6,972 bases of DNA. Origin: an uncultured Prevotellaceae bacterium. GTDB lineage: Bacteria; Bacteroidota; Bacteroidia; Bacteroidales; Bacteroidaceae. Positions 6,414-6,972 of this stretch are shown here, in pieces; the first letter of the stretch is position 1, and each line of letters opens with the position of its first letter. The DNA is taken from NCBI GenBank assembly GCA_947176655.1, contig CAMWRK010000113.1, positions 1 to 6,972 on the forward strand. Direction: 5' to 3'. The notes below the pieces were generated by a model. That model did no database searches and was not told the DNA's origin. It saw only the letters and a list, made by a program, of their open reading frames with translations. Both the position numbers and the translations under genes were made by a program.

Positions 6414-6419
6414 TTTTTT
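6333..6419 (+). terminator. Terminator-like structure closing a rightward transcript
   Basis: Units 1 (6333-6347) and 4 (6399-6413) of the palindromic array form a 15-bp stem with a single G-U pair, immediately followed by seven Ts (6413-6419). The T run is on the + strand only; the other side has no such run. That is the layout of an intrinsic terminator for rightward transcription, which would end RNA from the promoter at 5646-5678. The long, structured loop is atypical. Confidence 0.5.
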
Positions 6420-6581
6420 GGGGTATGCGAGATGCCTGACACAGGAAGACGTAACGCACATTTTTGTATCCCCACGACATGTCCCAATGCCGCCGCAACG
6501 GCCTATAGAACAGAAAAATACGAATGAAACGGTATAACGTACTGGGGACACGCCGGGCATTGGAGCCCAACTATAATCCGC

Positions 6582-6640
6582 AAAACGAAATGTTCTCGCC
6601 TTCCAAAACGAAGCGTTCCATTCGGAAAAACGAAACGTAC
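6582..6640. repeat. Three degenerate direct repeats, 22-23 bp period
   Basis: The motif AAAACGAARYGTWC occurs as AAAACGAAATGTTC (6582), AAAACGAAGCGTTC (6605) and AAAACGAAACGTAC (6627). The bases between do not match. The spacing resembles that of the upstream palindromic array, but the motif is different. Binding sites for a regulator are possible; nothing further can be assigned. Confidence 0.6.
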
Positions 6641-6657
6641 CTCAAATCACCATTTTT

Positions 6658-6685
6658 AAAAAATTTCGACCCGGCTTCGCCGGGT
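6658..6685 (-). terminator. Intrinsic terminator for the leftward gene at the right edge
   Basis: Read on the complement, ACCCGGC-GAA-GCCGGGT (6685-6669) is a perfect 7-bp GC-rich stem with a 3-base loop. It is followed after CGAAA-type bases by six Ts (6663-6658). It lies about 100 bases after the stop of the leftward partial gene and fits as its terminator. Confidence 0.65.
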
Positions 6686-6712
6686 GTCTTAATGCCTCCC
6701 GGCTCAGAATTT

Positions 6713-6749
6713 GAAAGCCATTCGGACGATGTTCGAATGGCTTTCTTTT
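6713..6749 (+). terminator. 12-bp perfect stem with T-rich tail, terminator-like
   Basis: GAAAGCCATTCG (6713-6724) and CGAATGGCTTTC (6734-6745) pair perfectly around a 9-base loop, followed by TTTT (6746-6749) on the + strand. It could stop rightward transcription before it enters the leftward gene. Read leftward the tail is AAATTCT, so termination in that direction would be weak. Confidence 0.5.
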
Positions 6750-6789
6750 CGCTTTACGCTTTGGGTCGCTTCGCGACCGCTTTACGCTT
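6750..6789. repeat. Hairpin framed by a 12-bp direct repeat at the 3' end of the leftward gene
   Basis: CGCTTTACGCTT occurs at 6750-6761 and again at 6778-6789. Between the copies lies GGTCGC-TTC-GCGACC (6764-6778), a perfect 6-bp stem (loop GAA on the gene strand). The right direct-repeat copy overlaps the stop codon of the leftward gene. GC-rich hairpins shortly after the variable region are known in diversity-generating retroelement target sites, where they aid retrohoming. Here the loop is 3 bases rather than the usual 4, so the parallel is tentative. Confidence 0.6.
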
Positions 6790-6972
6790 ACGCTACCTCG
6801 CGTATCGTTTTATACGCGGCCACGCTCTGCGCTTTGACGATCAGTCCGCGGAAGGCCAGACGCGAGCCGACATACGCGCTCGAATTCGAAGCATCGACAC
6901 TCGCATACGCGAACGACACGCCGCCATTCGCATACGCGTTGCTGCTGCCGCGATAGACCACACGGCCTGTTC
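6788..6972 (-). CDS. Partial gene: C-terminus resembling a diversity-generating retroelement variable protein
   Basis: A leftward frame enters at the right edge (first complete codon at 6970) and ends at TAA 6790-6788, giving 60 residues. It reads GRVVYRGSSNAYANGGVSFA, continues through AYASVDASNSSAYV to GSRLAFRG, and ends KAQSVAAYKTIREVA. The Gly/Ser/Asn/Tyr-rich stretch closing with GSRLAFRG resembles the C-type-lectin-fold variable regions of Bacteroidales target proteins of diversity-generating retroelements. Many codons in it end in C or T in the NNY pattern that adenine mutagenesis of AAY template codons leaves (AGC, AGC, AAC, TAT, AAT, TTC, TAT, AGT), while the others lack A almost entirely (GCG, GGC, TCG). 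Codon use is much more GC-rich than in the left operon, suggesting a different origin such as phage or an integrated element. No template repeat or reverse transcriptase is visible here. Confidence 0.6.
   Translation of the reverse strand, partial: TGRVVYRGSSNAYANGGVSFAYASVDASNSSAYVGSRLAFRGLIVKAQSVAAYKTIREVA

Larger units (their letters stand above)
5716..6787. other. About 1.07 kb without a convincing large gene
   Basis: Reading frames here on both strands are short, overlap one another and lack recognisable domains or signal peptides. The first 110 bases are AT-rich and include the inverted repeat CCTATTA/TAATAGG (5758-5764, 5781-5787). From about 5830 the base composition becomes more GC-rich. 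Other structure seen: a small hairpin TTCGG-ACAC-CCGAA (5844-5857), a 12-bp AT palindrome (5943-5954), an alternating purine-pyrimidine tract, a possible 52-codon ORF, a 22-bp palindromic array, a second degenerate array, an inverted repeat CCAATGCC/GGCATTGG (6484-6491, 6556-6563), and several terminator-like hairpins. No tRNA or rRNA is apparent. It may hold a non-coding RNA or be the decayed edge of an integrated element. Confidence 0.7.

Noticed and set aside
6324..6570. Overlapping frames on both strands across the palindromic array
   Set aside because: The palindromic repeats keep frames open on both strands; the peptides are repeat-derived and without family features.
6711..6956. Rightward 81-codon frame
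   Set aside because: It is the antisense of the variable-type gene and runs through a terminator-like hairpin; the leftward frame has the recognisable protein pattern.

Overview
The window looks like a chromosomal segment of a gut-type Bacteroidales bacterium (Bacteroides, Phocaeicola or a relative). The evidence is a BACON-like domain, CarboxypepD_reg-like lipoprotein domains, a DUF5683-like protein, an SDD-type acidic stretch after a lipoprotein cysteine, a perfect Bacteroides -7 promoter box (TAnnTTTG), and tightly packed genes without obvious Shine-Dalgarno sites. No rRNA, tRNA, CRISPR array, transposase or recombinase gene was found.

Positions 1-5479 hold one leftward operon of at least seven genes. 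In order of transcription these are: a small lipoprotein with one CarboxypepD_reg-like domain (5479-5099); a 717-residue surface-type lipoprotein with a CarboxypepD_reg-like domain, a BACON-like domain and five fibronectin-III-like repeats (5085-2932); three consecutive secreted or lipid-anchored proteins with LPP20-like features, the last carrying a C-terminal DUF5683-like membrane part (2878-2231, 2178-1525, 1525-629); a single-pass membrane protein with a proline-rich linker (575-135); and the start of another exported protein (116 to the window edge). Gaps are at most 53 bases and one pair of genes overlaps, so the products probably form one envelope assembly of unknown function.

Just upstream of the operon lies the most striking element. 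A perfect 28-bp inverted repeat (5510-5537 and 5688-5715) flanks a 150-bp AT-rich segment. The segment carries a good Bacteroides-type promoter that points away from the operon in this copy. Inversion would aim it at the first gene with a leader of about 60 bases. This is the layout of a phase-variable invertible promoter, captured here in the presumed OFF state.

From 5716 to 6787 there is no convincing large gene. The stretch holds an alternating purine-pyrimidine tract, a possible 52-codon ORF, four palindromic units at an exact 22-bp period ending in seven Ts (terminator-like on the + strand), a second degenerate repeat array with a 22-23 bp period, and several hairpins. At the right edge a leftward gene ends (6972-6788). 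Its C-terminus looks like the variable region of a diversity-generating retroelement target protein, a second potential diversity mechanism within about 1.1 kb of the invertible promoter.
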